Below are positions 19,032 to 28,743 of a stretch of 64,000 nucleotides of DNA, one piece after another. A model generated the notes under the pieces. That model was not told the origin of the DNA. It ran no database searches and saw nothing but the letters and a program-made list of their open reading frames with translations. The position numbers and the translations under genes were made by a program. Within the stretch, counting starts at the first letter, position 1. Every line of letters begins with the position of its first letter. Source of the stretch: an uncultured Bacteroidales bacterium (GTDB taxonomy: Bacteria > Bacteroidota > Bacteroidia > Bacteroidales > ML635J-15); the NCBI GenBank assembly GCA_937982115.1, contig CALJNE010000058.1, positions 1 to 64,000 of the forward strand. The letters run 5' to 3'.

Positions 19032-21032
19032 ATGTGTTTGGGAATGATTGATAAAATGAAATGTTTAATAATTATATTATCACTTACTATACTTTGCGTT
19101 AATGAAGTTTTTGCTCAAGAACGAAGACTCCGCAAAGCTGACGAAACATTCGCAGCCGAAGAATATTATCAGGCAATGAAGGAGTATTCGGCAATATTGA
19201 AAAAAATTGAAAATAAATCGCAACGCAACGAAATATATTTTAAAATAGGTGAATGTTATTATATGATTGGCGATTACAAAAAAGCCAGATCAAACTACAG
19301 ACGTGTTGCAAAAGATAAAGAATTTGAATACTTTGTTAAAATAAGACTTGCTGAAATAGAAATTCAAGAAGGAAATTTTGATAAAGCAGTGGAACTTTAT
19401 AACGAGATTCTTGAAAAATACCCAAACGACAGTACTGCAATCAAAGGACTGGAATCTGCAAATATCGCTGTAGAGTGGATGAATCGTCCAACAAGATATT
19501 ATCACGAAAAAGCAAAACATTTAAACAGTAAAAGAAATGATTTTAGTCCGAGTGTTGACGAAAAATCAGGTTACGACCATGTTTATTTTAGCTCAACCAG
19601 AGATGAGTCTAAAGGAAAAAAAATAAGTCGAATTACAGGAGATAAGTTTTCTGATTTGTATGTAGTAAAATTTGAAAGAAATGGTAAGTGGAGCGATGTA
19701 ATTCCACTTGATTCACTAAATACTGAAATTGACGAAGGTACGCCCTGTATTTTTGATGATGGTAAAAAGTTTTACTTTACACGCTGTTTAGCTGAAAAAG
19801 GGAAAAAAGTAGGTTGCCAGATTTATGAAGCTCAAAAAGTTGATGGTGTTTGGATGAATCCCACACGACTTGACTTTGTGCCCGATACCGTTTCAATAGG
19901 ACATCCGGCTGTTTCTCCGGATGGAAATACCATATATTTCTCGGCTCGTATGCAAGGTGGATATGGTGGAGCAGATATCTGGTACGTAGAAAAAGCAGAA
20001 GGAGGTTGGTCGAAACCAAAAAATATGGGACCTGCCATAAACTCCAAAGGCGATGAGTTATTCCCTTTCATGCGTGCCGACGGAACGTTATACTATTCAT
20101 CAACAAAACATCCCACAATGGGTGGACTTGATATTTTCATTGCCACCAAAGCCGAAAACGGAAAATGGACATCTTACAATCCTGGACCTCCGTTTAACAG
20201 CAACGGAAATGATTTTGGCATTTACGTATATGGAAAGGAAGATAAAGGCTATTTCACCTCCGATCGTAAAGGAACAAAAGGTGAAGATATTTTCTGGTTT
20301 GAGAAAAAACCTCAAGTTCTTAAACTCACAGGAACTGTTCGTGATATTGACAATTCAAAAATGCTCGATTCGTGTGTTGTTATGCTTTTTGGTAGCGACG
20401 GAACAAGCTTCAGAGATACATCATCAATTGCAGGAAAAGAAGGAAAATTTAATTTCAATCTAAAGCCCAACACAGACTATGTTTTCGTTGTTACTAAAAA
20501 CGGATACTTTAACGGTAAAGGCAGATTTTCGACTGTAGGCGAAGAATTCGACAAAACTTATGAATATGAAATACTGCTCGAAAACTTAAATAAAACATTC
20601 GAGATTCCAAACATTGAATTTGAATTCGGTAGATGGGACTTAAACGAAAGTTCGAAACGAACCCTCGACAGCATTGCGAGAATTTTATTCGAAAATCCAA
20701 ACATTATTATTGAATTATCTGCTCATACCGATATGATTGGCAGCGAAGAGGCAAATGTTGAATTAAGCCAGAAAAGAGCAAACTCTGTTATGGACTATAT
20801 TAAATCCAAAGGTATTCCCGAAGGAAGACTAATAGCAAAAGGATATGGCAAGTCAAAACCTAAAGTAATTACTAAATACGACCCGCGTTTCCCGTTTTTA
20901 CCCATAGGTACTGTTTTAACAGAAGAATTTATTCTCAGCTTACCTCCCGAGCAACAGGTAGTTGCCAATCAGCAAAATCGGCGTGTGGAAATGAAAGTTA
21001 TAGGTAATGATTACATTCCAAGCTTAGATTGA
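19032..21032 (+). CDS. OmpA-family protein with TPR, WD40-like propeller and carboxypeptidase-regulatory domains (PorE-like architecture)
   Basis: TPR 'YFKIGECYYMIGDYKKARSNY', propeller 'YFSSTRDESKG...IYFSARMQGGYGGADIW', CRD 'LTGTVRDIDNSKML', OmpA 'ELSAHTDMIGSEEANVELSQKRANSVMDYI'. Likely start at 19056. Confidence 0.85.
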   Translation: MCLGMIDKMKCLIIILSLTILCVNEVFAQERRLRKADETFAAEEYYQAMKEYSAILKKIENKSQRNEIYFKIGECYYMIGDYKKARSNYRRVAKDKEFEYFVKIRLAEIEIQEGNFDKAVELYNEILEKYPNDSTAIKGLESANIAVEWMNRPTRYYHEKAKHLNSKRNDFSPSVDEKSGYDHVYFSSTRDESKGKKISRITGDKFSDLYVVKFERNGKWSDVIPLDSLNTEIDEGTPCIFDDGKKFYFTRCLAEKGKKVGCQIYEAQKVDGVWMNPTRLDFVPDTVSIGHPAVSPDGNTIYFSARMQGGYGGADIWYVEKAEGGWSKPKNMGPAINSKGDELFPFMRADGTLYYSSTKHPTMGGLDIFIATKAENGKWTSYNPGPPFNSNGNDFGIYVYGKEDKGYFTSDRKGTKGEDIFWFEKKPQVLKLTGTVRDIDNSKMLDSCVVMLFGSDGTSFRDTSSIAGKEGKFNFNLKPNTDYVFVVTKNGYFNGKGRFSTVGEEFDKTYEYEILLENLNKTFEIPNIEFEFGRWDLNESSKRTLDSIARILFENPNIIIELSAHTDMIGSEEANVELSQKRANSVMDYIKSKGIPEGRLIAKGYGKSKPKVITKYDPRFPFLPIGTVLTEEFILSLPPEQQVVANQQNRRVEMKVIGNDYIPSLD

Positions 21033-21132
21033 TGATTGATGTGTTTTTTGTTAAAAACTATGTTCATAGTTTTTCATCAATAAAGTTTTAAGTAATGATT
21101 AATCGAGTTAGTTTTACCTAAATTTTATTTAC

Positions 21133-22365
21133 GTGGTACTAAACTACATCTGGATAGGATTTTTCATAATTGCTTTTGTCATTGCTCTGATAAAGCTGAT
21201 ATTTTTCGGAGATATGCAGGTGTTCCCCGAAATAATGAACAGCACCTTCGATATGGCCAAACTGGGATTCGAATTATCACTCGGGCTTACCGGAGTAATG
21301 ACTCTCTGGCTAGGAATTATGAAAATAGGAGAAAAAGGTGGGGCTGTAAATTATTTATCAAAAGCTATTTCACCTCTATTCAACAAATTGTTTCCCGATA
21401 TTCCTAAAAATCATCCTGTACACGGTTCAATGGTAATGAATCTGGCTGCCAATATGCTCGGTTTGGATAATGCAGCAACGCCTCTGGGATTAAAAGCAAT
21501 GAATGAACTTCAGGAACTTAATACAAATAAAGACAGAGCCTCAAACTCAATGATAATGTTTTTGGTACTTAATACATCCGGATTAACGATTATACCTATC
21601 AGCATTCTGGTTTATCGTGCTCAAATGGGAGCTGCAAATCCCACAGATGTTTTTTTACCTATACTCCTTAGCACATTTTTCAGTACTCTTGCCGGAATAA
21701 TAACAGTTTCCATATTTCAAAAAATTAATCTTTTTTGCAAAGAAATATTACTATACCTCGGAGGCATTACTTTAGTAATAAGCTCGATAATATACATTTT
21801 CACAACAATGTCTCAAGACACTTTAAATGTAGTCTCTACCCTAAGTGCAAATTTGATTTTATTTTCCATAATTATTATTTTTATAATATTAGCTCTGAGA
21901 AAGAGAATAAATGTTTACGAGACATTCATTGACGGAGCAAAAGAGGGCTTTGGAATAGCTGTTAAAATTATTCCATATTTAATTGCAATTTTAGTTTCTA
22001 TTGGAGTTTTCAGAGCTTCGGGAGCGATGGAATCCTTAATTGAAGGCATAAAATGTTTTTTTGCGTCTTTGCATTCAGATATTTCATTTGTTGATGCTCT
22101 TCCGGTAGCATTTATGAAACCTCTTAGCGGCAGCGGAGCCAGAGGCTTAATGGTTGACGTAATGAATACTTACGGAGTAGATTCATTTGCAGGAAGGCTT
22201 GCTTGTACTTTTCAGGGAGCCACAGATACCACTTTTTATATTATTGCAGTATATTTTGGTTCTGTTGGAATTAAAAACACAAGCTATGCCGTAAGTGCAG
22301 GACTAATTGCAGACCTTGCCGGAATTATTGCTGCTATTTTCATTGCTTATTTATTTTTCGGTTAA
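21133..22365 (+). CDS. nucleoside-recognition/spore-maturation-like (SpmA-SpmB fused) membrane protein
   Basis: Two repeats, 'NMLGLDNAATPLGLKAM' (SpmA-like) and 'MKPLSGSGARGLMVDVM...FQGATDTTFYIIAVYFGSVGI' (SpmB-like); GTG start. Confidence 0.85.
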   Translation: MVLNYIWIGFFIIAFVIALIKLIFFGDMQVFPEIMNSTFDMAKLGFELSLGLTGVMTLWLGIMKIGEKGGAVNYLSKAISPLFNKLFPDIPKNHPVHGSMVMNLAANMLGLDNAATPLGLKAMNELQELNTNKDRASNSMIMFLVLNTSGLTIIPISILVYRAQMGAANPTDVFLPILLSTFFSTLAGIITVSIFQKINLFCKEILLYLGGITLVISSIIYIFTTMSQDTLNVVSTLSANLILFSIIIIFIILALRKRINVYETFIDGAKEGFGIAVKIIPYLIAILVSIGVFRASGAMESLIEGIKCFFASLHSDISFVDALPVAFMKPLSGSGARGLMVDVMNTYGVDSFAGRLACTFQGATDTTFYIIAVYFGSVGIKNTSYAVSAGLIADLAGIIAAIFIAYLFFG

Positions 22366-22377
22366 AATTTTAAAATT

Positions 22378-23574
22378 ATGATACCATTTTCGCCACCGAG
22401 AATTGATGAAAAAATTATTGCTGAAGTTGTTGATACTTTAAAATCCGGATGGATAACTACCGGACCCAAAACCAAACTTTTTGAAAAAAAACTTGTTGAA
22501 TATACAGGAGCAAAAGCTGTACTGTGTTTAAACTCTGCCACCGCCGGGCTTGAACTGATGCTCAGGTGGTTTGGTGTCGGAAAAGGCGACGAAGTGATTG
22601 TGCCGGCTTATACTTATTGTGCTACTGCAAATGTTGTAATACATTGCGGAGCAAAACCGATTATGGCAGATGTTGATGAAAATACTTTTAATATCAATAT
22701 AGACAACCTCAAAAAAGTAGTATCAAAACGCACAAAAGTAATCATGCCGGTTGATTTGGGAGGCTTTCCTTGTGATTACGACGCCATAAATGAATTCGTA
22801 AATGCTCCGGCCATAAAAAATCTTTTTACCCCAAACAACCCGATTCAAAAAGAACTTGGTAGAATTATGGTTTTATCGGATGCTGCCCATTCATTAGGTG
22901 CTGTTTACAAAGGACGTAAGACCGGTTCGCTCTGTGATGTTACTGTTTTCTCTTTTCATGCCGTAAAAAACCTCACTACTGCCGAAGGTGGTGCAGTTGC
23001 ATTGAATTTGCCGGAAAATTTCGACAACGAAGAACTTTATAAATTTCTGTGTGTCTTATCACTGCACGGACAAAACAAAGATGCTCTGGCAAAAACAACA
23101 GGGAACTGGAAATATGATGTTATTACTGCCGGACATAAAATGAACATGACAGACATACAAGCCTCTATCGGACTCGTAGAACTCGAACGATATGATAATG
23201 ACACTCTGATTAAACGCAAAAAAATCTTCGACTTTTACACACAGGCATTTTCAAATGATAGCAGATTTATTTGCCCGATTTACGAAACTGACAGCATAAA
23301 ATCATCATATCACGTTTATTTATTGAGAATAAATAATTGCACAGAGGAACAACGCGACGAAATTATACGGCGAATTACTTCAAAAGGAGTAGCCGTAAAT
23401 GTTCACTTTCAACCATTGCCACTTTTATCTTTCTACAAAAATCTGGGCTATAAAATATCGGATTATCCTACTGCTTACAAAAACTACAGTTGCGAGATAA
23501 GTTTACCGGTATTTTATGATTTAACAGATGAGATGATGCAAACAGTTGTAAATGCAGCTAAAGAAAGTGTTTGA
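22378..23574 (+). CDS. DegT/DnrJ/EryC1/StrS-family aminotransferase
   Basis: 'GSGWITTGPKTK'-like start, 'VIVPAYTYCATANVV', 'VTVFSFHAVKNLTTAEGGAV' PLP-Lys region. Confidence 0.92.
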   Translation: MIPFSPPRIDEKIIAEVVDTLKSGWITTGPKTKLFEKKLVEYTGAKAVLCLNSATAGLELMLRWFGVGKGDEVIVPAYTYCATANVVIHCGAKPIMADVDENTFNINIDNLKKVVSKRTKVIMPVDLGGFPCDYDAINEFVNAPAIKNLFTPNNPIQKELGRIMVLSDAAHSLGAVYKGRKTGSLCDVTVFSFHAVKNLTTAEGGAVALNLPENFDNEELYKFLCVLSLHGQNKDALAKTTGNWKYDVITAGHKMNMTDIQASIGLVELERYDNDTLIKRKKIFDFYTQAFSNDSRFICPIYETDSIKSSYHVYLLRINNCTEEQRDEIIRRITSKGVAVNVHFQPLPLLSFYKNLGYKISDYPTAYKNYSCEISLPVFYDLTDEMMQTVVNAAKESV

Positions 23575-23601
23575 TACAAATTTAATGCATTAATAATTGT
23601 T

Positions 23602-23664
23602 GCCACGAATGCACAACTGATTAAATAATATTTTAAATTAGTGTTTATTCGTGTAATTCGTGGC
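23602..23664. repeat. imperfect inverted/direct repeat GCCACGAAT ... ATTCGTGTAATTCGTGGC
   Basis: Read directly; lies between convergent genes 22378-23574 and 23681-25105. Confidence 0.7.
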
Positions 23665-23680
23665 TATCAAAAATTCTACA

Positions 23681-25105
23681 TTAAAATCTAAAATAAATAA
23701 ACGGATTAAATCCGGACGAAACAATTGAAGCAAGACTAATAACAAATAGCAGAAAAATAATCGGGCTCATAACCCAATGCCTTTTCAATGTATAATTATC
23801 AAAAAACACTTTTTCCATAATTTTTTCTCCGGGTTTTACAGACACAAAGAATGCAAAAATTGCAGCAACAATAATTATAGTAATAACTTCCGGGTCAACA
23901 TATCCAATTCCTGAAAACTTAAACTCAAAAAGTTTTTTATAGAATGAAATAGCATATTTTAAAGTTTCGCTTCGGAAAAGTACCCAACCGAGAGAGGCAA
24001 TAAAAAATGTTAAAATTATTCGAAAGATTTTATTTGTTTTTTCCAGCAACCGAACAAGAAACCATCTGTCTAAAATCAGGAATAATCCATGATATGCTCC
24101 CCAGATTACAAAAGTCCAGTTTGCACCGTGCCAAAGTCCGGACACAAGAAATACAAACCATAAATTAAAATATAATCTGAATTTTGAATTTACCCTGTTA
24201 CCACCGAGAGGAATATAAAGATAATCTCTCATCCAGCGGCCTAAGGTCATGTGCCAGCGACGCCAGAATTCTGTAATTGATTGAGAAACATAAGGACTAT
24301 TAAAATTCTCAGGGAAGTTAAAGCCTATCATACGGCCAATCCCAATTGCCATATCGGAATATCCCGAAAAATCAAAATATATTTGAAAAGTATAAGCCAT
24401 TAGTCCGAGCCAGGCTAATCCTGAGCTCATACTTTGAGGATCCATTGCAAAAATTCTGTCTGCCTCCGCTCCTACAACATTTGCAATTAGTACCTTTTTT
24501 GCCAGACCAATCACAAAACGATAAAATCCTATAAGTTTATTATCAATAGTTTCATACTTTTCTCTATCAACAAGTTGGTCGGCAATTTCGCTGTATCGCA
24601 CAATTGGTCCGGCAATTAATTGAGGAAACAACAGTATATACAAGCACAAATCTGTTACCTTCTCTAAAGGTTGATATTTTCCTCGATAAACATCTATTGC
24701 ATAAGTAAATTTCTGAAATGTAAAAAAAGATATTCCTATTGGTAGAACAAGTTTTGTAAAATGCACAGCTTTAAAGCCAAGAGCTTGAAGAATTACATTA
24801 AAGTTCTCAACAAAAAAGTTGCTGTATTTAAAATATATTAAAAGGCCAAGATTTAAAGCTACAGAAAGACTTACCCATAATTTTTTATGTTTTGGATTTT
24901 GAGATTTATACATCTCCTTAACGATGTAAAAATCCGCAAATATTGAGGCTATAACAACAAAAATAAACTTTGGAGCTCCCCAGGCATAAAAGAAAATACT
25001 TGCAGCAAGAGCAACGTAGTTTTTATATTTCTTATCTGCCAAATAATAAAACAGCAAGAAAAAAGGTAAAAAATAAACTAAAAAAATCGTACTGCTAAAA
25101 ACCAT
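23681..25105 (-). CDS. MBOAT-family O-acyltransferase (AlgI/PatA-like)
   Basis: 'FQIYFDFSGYSDMAIGIGRMIGFNFPENFNSPYVSQSITEFWRRWHMTLGRWMRDYLYIPLGG' and 'LVSGLWHGANWTFVIWGAYHG'; start at MVFSST (25105), since a -7 box at 25120-25127 overlaps the ORF-track extension. Confidence 0.93.
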   Translation of the reverse strand: MVFSSTIFLVYFLPFFLLFYYLADKKYKNYVALAASIFFYAWGAPKFIFVVIASIFADFYIVKEMYKSQNPKHKKLWVSLSVALNLGLLIYFKYSNFFVENFNVILQALGFKAVHFTKLVLPIGISFFTFQKFTYAIDVYRGKYQPLEKVTDLCLYILLFPQLIAGPIVRYSEIADQLVDREKYETIDNKLIGFYRFVIGLAKKVLIANVVGAEADRIFAMDPQSMSSGLAWLGLMAYTFQIYFDFSGYSDMAIGIGRMIGFNFPENFNSPYVSQSITEFWRRWHMTLGRWMRDYLYIPLGGNRVNSKFRLYFNLWFVFLVSGLWHGANWTFVIWGAYHGLFLILDRWFLVRLLEKTNKIFRIILTFFIASLGWVLFRSETLKYAISFYKKLFEFKFSGIGYVDPEVITIIIVAAIFAFFVSVKPGEKIMEKVFFDNYTLKRHWVMSPIIFLLFVISLASIVSSGFNPFIYFRF

Positions 25106-25141
25106 AAGAAAAATTTTGGCAAAGATAAAATTCAATTCGGT

Positions 25142-25170
25142 AAAAAAACAGGCAAAATATAATTTGCCTG
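25142..25170 (-). terminator. rho-independent terminator downstream of 25195-25911
   Basis: Minus strand CAGGCAAA-ttatat-TTTGCCTG followed by TTTTTTTA. Confidence 0.8.
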
Positions 25171-25194
25171 CTATGTTTGTTCAAAATATTTTAT

Positions 25195-25911
25195 TTACAT
25201 TTTTACGACCTTAAGTGTCTCAAAATACTCATTACACAGATGCAATTCTACAGGCTTTCCGTCAAAGACGTATTCAGAAATATAGGCAGCAAAATCGCGA
25301 GCAATTTCCTGGTAATATTCATCCTGGTCATAGCCTTCCATAACAACCATCTTAAATTGATATGTTTTGTCTTCTTTTGTGAGTTGAACAGATTTTGTAC
25401 CTTCTGAATTATTAAACCCTGATTCAAGTAAAAAGTTTCCAAGCTTTTCTGCATCCTGTTTTGTAACTTTGTCGGTATAATATAATTCAACATTATCAAA
25501 AATCAACAGTTGTCCATAATTTAGCATTTCAACAACTTTGAGTGTTTTTAAATTTTTGTCGCACAAATGTATTTCTACTGTTTTTCCATCAAAAACCTCA
25601 TAGGACAATTCATTGGCAACTACTTTAAAAAGTGAAATATATTCTTGATCTTGATCTATTCCTTCTTTTACGACAACCCTAACTAAATAAATATCTCCTG
25701 ATTTTACGAGTTGAACAGTTTTGGTTTCGCCGTCATTCCATCCGTTATCCTTCAAATAATTTCCAAGTTTATCAACTTCTTCAATAGAAACTCCTTTTTT
25801 GTAATATACTTCAATATTTCCAAATTCTTTCTTTTTACCATAAGGATTGCAAGAAACTAAAAATCCAATTACTAAACTCAAGAAAATAAACAAATATGTT
25901 CTCTTTTTCAT
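25195..25911 (-). CDS. lipoprotein with two tandem homologous domains, unknown function
   Basis: Signal with FLVSC lipobox; internal duplication (YYKKGVSIEEVDKLGNYLKDNGWNDG...VFDGKTVEIHLCDKNLKTLKVV / YYTDKVTKQDAEKLGNFLLESGFNNS...VFDGKPVELHLCNEYFETLKVV). Confidence 0.75.
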   Translation of the reverse strand: MKKRTYLFIFLSLVIGFLVSCNPYGKKKEFGNIEVYYKKGVSIEEVDKLGNYLKDNGWNDGETKTVQLVKSGDIYLVRVVVKEGIDQDQEYISLFKVVANELSYEVFDGKTVEIHLCDKNLKTLKVVEMLNYGQLLIFDNVELYYTDKVTKQDAEKLGNFLLESGFNNSEGTKSVQLTKEDKTYQFKMVVMEGYDQDEYYQEIARDFAAYISEYVFDGKPVELHLCNEYFETLKVVKM

Positions 25912-25991
25912 AATTTGTAAGTTTTAGTTGTTAAACAAAATTATTCTCACCTACGAATATATAAAAATATTAAAACAAATTACAAAATTTA

Positions 25992-25999
25992 TAAATTTG
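25992..25999 (+). promoter_or_regulatory. -7 box TAAATTTG
   Basis: TAnnTTTG match 14 nt before ATG 26014. Confidence 0.4.
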
Positions 26000-26013
26000 A
26001 AACAAAAAACTTT

Positions 26014-27519
26014 ATGAAATTATTAAAAGTATCAATATTAATCCATTTAACATTTTACGGAATGGTTTTTTCTCAAAATCTCGAAACACAATTCAATAAC
26101 ATAGCCTCAACCAACGATATGATGGGCGGTAGCCTCGTGGTTTTCTGCAAAGACGGAATTATTGAAAACATTTCGTACGGCAAGGCAGATTACAACAGAA
26201 ACATCCCGGTTACAAATCAAACCAAATACAGAATTGCAAGTATTTCCAAAACAATTACAGCTATAGCAATTATGCAGCTGGTTCAACAAAATTTACTTTC
26301 GCTCGACGATGATATAGGAAATATTCTTAATTACGATGTAAAAAATCCGAGTTATCCAAATACAGCTATTACTATAAGAATGTTGTTATCACACACTTCT
26401 TCAATCATTGACGGTACAACTTACAGCAGTTTTATGCAGGCTACCGTTAATGACAATCCGATTCCTGACCTCAGTGAAATTCTTTGCCCCGGCGGGACTT
26501 ATTACACAAGCGGACAATTCACAAATACAGTTCCGGGAATATACTTCAATTATTCTAATCTAAATTATGTTATACTTGGAACTATTGTCGAAAAAATCTC
26601 CGGACAGCGCTTCGATATTTATTGTAAACAAAATATCTGCATTCCTTTAAATATTGATGCATCGTTTAATGTTAACGACCTAACAGATATAAATCAACTT
26701 GCGGTGTTGTATCGTAAAATTTATGGCGTTTGGACACCTCAAGCTGATAATTATCTAGGGACACAACCCAGCTTTACAAACCTCGAAGAATATATTCCTG
26801 GGACTAACGGTGGAAGATTCGGACCTCAAGGAGGATTTCGTTGCTCTGCCGAAGATCTTGCAAAAATTTTCATTGCTTTGCTTAATAAAGGAACCTATCA
26901 TGAGGTACAAATTTTAGCCGAAGAAACTTGTAGCGAGATGTTTACAAGTCAATGGAACTATAATGGCACAAACGGGAATAATTATTACGGATTATTTAGA
27001 AACTGGGGGCTGGGAGTACATATTACAACTTCCACTCCTGGAAGCGATATTATCTTAACCTCAAGCACTTCGATGTTTGGACATCCGGGCGAAGCTTATG
27101 GTCTGGTGAGTGATGCTTATGTTGACACTTTAAGGCAAATAGGTTTCATATTTATTACAAATGGTGTTGGGACAGGTTATCAAACAAATAATTATTCTGC
27201 TTTTTATACAGTTGAACAAGAGGTTTTCGATGCAATTGAAAATTTCTCGGATTTTTCTGCCTGCAACCACTCCATTATAGCTGAATCAACAAAAAAACAC
27301 ACCGAAATTTTTCCAAATCCATTTGATAAACTACTATACATTAATTCTAATAATGCGGAAAAAATTACAATCTACGATTTAGCTGGCAAAATAATTTATG
27401 AAAACAATTTTCCTAAAAAAAATCTTTCAATAGATACTCAAAACTTCAAACCCGGCTTTTTTATTTTAGAGATTAAAACCTATAATAATTCCGAAAAAAA
27501 GAAAATAGTAAAGCTCTGA
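26014..27519 (+). CDS. beta-lactamase-fold serine hydrolase with T9SS sorting domain
   Basis: 'RIASISKTITAIAIMQLVQQ' (SxxK), 'YSNLNYVILGTIVEKISG' (YxN); C-term 'EIFPNPFDKLLYINSNN...FKPGFFILEIKTYN'. Confidence 0.9.
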   Translation: MKLLKVSILIHLTFYGMVFSQNLETQFNNIASTNDMMGGSLVVFCKDGIIENISYGKADYNRNIPVTNQTKYRIASISKTITAIAIMQLVQQNLLSLDDDIGNILNYDVKNPSYPNTAITIRMLLSHTSSIIDGTTYSSFMQATVNDNPIPDLSEILCPGGTYYTSGQFTNTVPGIYFNYSNLNYVILGTIVEKISGQRFDIYCKQNICIPLNIDASFNVNDLTDINQLAVLYRKIYGVWTPQADNYLGTQPSFTNLEEYIPGTNGGRFGPQGGFRCSAEDLAKIFIALLNKGTYHEVQILAEETCSEMFTSQWNYNGTNGNNYYGLFRNWGLGVHITTSTPGSDIILTSSTSMFGHPGEAYGLVSDAYVDTLRQIGFIFITNGVGTGYQTNNYSAFYTVEQEVFDAIENFSDFSACNHSIIAESTKKHTEIFPNPFDKLLYINSNNAEKITIYDLAGKIIYENNFPKKNLSIDTQNFKPGFFILEIKTYNNSEKKKIVKL

Positions 27520-27521
27520 TT

Positions 27522-27743
27522 CTAAAACAATTTTCGGAATAAATACAAGAAAAAGCTAAGCACAACAGAAATTAAAATCATGCTGGTTATAGGAAAATAT
27601 AATTTAAAGTTTTCCTTTTCGATTTTAATATCTCCAGGAAGATTTCCAAACCAGCTGAATTTATCTCCATTAAAATACAATAATATTCCGACTAAAATCA
27701 AAACAATTCCAATAACAATTAAATATTTTGCGATAATATTCAT
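27522..27743 (-). CDS. DUF2905-family small membrane protein
   Basis: 'YLIVIGIVLILVGILLYFNGDKFSWFGNLPGDIKIEKENFKLYFPITSMILISVVLS'; likely start MNIIAKY. Confidence 0.88.
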   Translation of the reverse strand: MNIIAKYLIVIGIVLILVGILLYFNGDKFSWFGNLPGDIKIEKENFKLYFPITSMILISVVLSFFLYLFRKLF

Positions 27744-27776
27744 AGTTCTATATTTGTACAAAATACCAACAAAACT

Positions 27777-28388
27777 CTAATAATTTGTTGTCCATACATC
27801 ACGTTCCGGTAAATATAAAAGCCATAATAAATTCAAACTATAATAAGGTTTTAGAGTATAGTCTGCAATTATCTTTTTTATAGGATGATAAGCTGCTTCA
27901 AACAAAATTCTGGAATTAGCAAGTGGTATTCCAAGTGAAAGTCCTACTGCAACATCAGGTTTTATTGCGACATCATCGTTCAGATAAATAAGTTCTCCTC
28001 CCAATCTTGCTGAAAACGAGTATTTAAAAAATCCTTTATCAGAATAAAACCTCGGACCTAAATATAATCCGAATGAATTCCATTTTGTGTTATTATTGTC
28101 AAAAGAAATGTTTTTATAATCCAGTCTATATTCCAGTGATGTTGATTGTGCATCAAGAGATGGTACACTAAAACCTCCTAACCCAAACATAATAAAACTG
28201 CCATTGGATATAAAATTTTGTTGATATTGCATATCACATCCCGGAGCAATACCACCATAAAAATAAAAGAAAATTGATGATAAACTAATCAAACGGGGAT
28301 ACTTGTGCGTTACCTCAACCTCAATATCCTGAGACTTCAAAATCAATATTCCAAAAACAAAAGTCAAGAATAAAAATATTTTTCTCAT
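27777..28388 (-). CDS. putative outer-membrane beta-barrel protein
   Basis: Signal peptide, aromatic-rich alternating strands. Confidence 0.5.
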   Translation of the reverse strand: MRKIFLFLTFVFGILILKSQDIEVEVTHKYPRLISLSSIFFYFYGGIAPGCDMQYQQNFISNGSFIMFGLGGFSVPSLDAQSTSLEYRLDYKNISFDNNNTKWNSFGLYLGPRFYSDKGFFKYSFSARLGGELIYLNDDVAIKPDVAVGLSLGIPLANSRILFEAAYHPIKKIIADYTLKPYYSLNLLWLLYLPERDVWTTNY

Positions 28389-28499
28389 AACAATTTTGTT
28401 TAAGACAATAGATTAAATGAAATAAAGTGTAGTACAAAATTATATATTTATTTTTATGTCAGATTAAAGTTTCATAATTTTTTTGTAAATCCAGATTCA

Positions 28500-28680
28500 G
28501 CATTGTAAATGAACCATTTGCAGGAGGTCCGATTATGACGGAGATAGATCGGTGTCGAAACCATATTGAATAGCGAAGCCCAAACCAAGCACTAAGTCAT
28601 TATATTGCTGCTAATTAATACAGGATACCAAATTCAAATGTTCTGAATTATTGACAAAGACGCAGTTTAAAATGATTTAA
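28500..28680 (-). pseudogene. possible decayed outer-membrane-protein fragment
   Basis: Minus-strand reading CVFVNNSEHLNLVSCIN*QQYNDLVLGLGFAIQYGFDTDLSPS* looks coding-like but is stop-interrupted. Confidence 0.25.
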
Positions 28681-28743
28681 TACTCTTAAAACACGTATCT
28701 AATCACAGACAAGTATTTTGTGGTATTTACATCATACTCATTT

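Noticed and set aside
20053-20463. 136-aa plus-strand ORF inside the OmpA-family gene
   Set aside because: Alternative frame of a well-supported CDS; no signal or domain.
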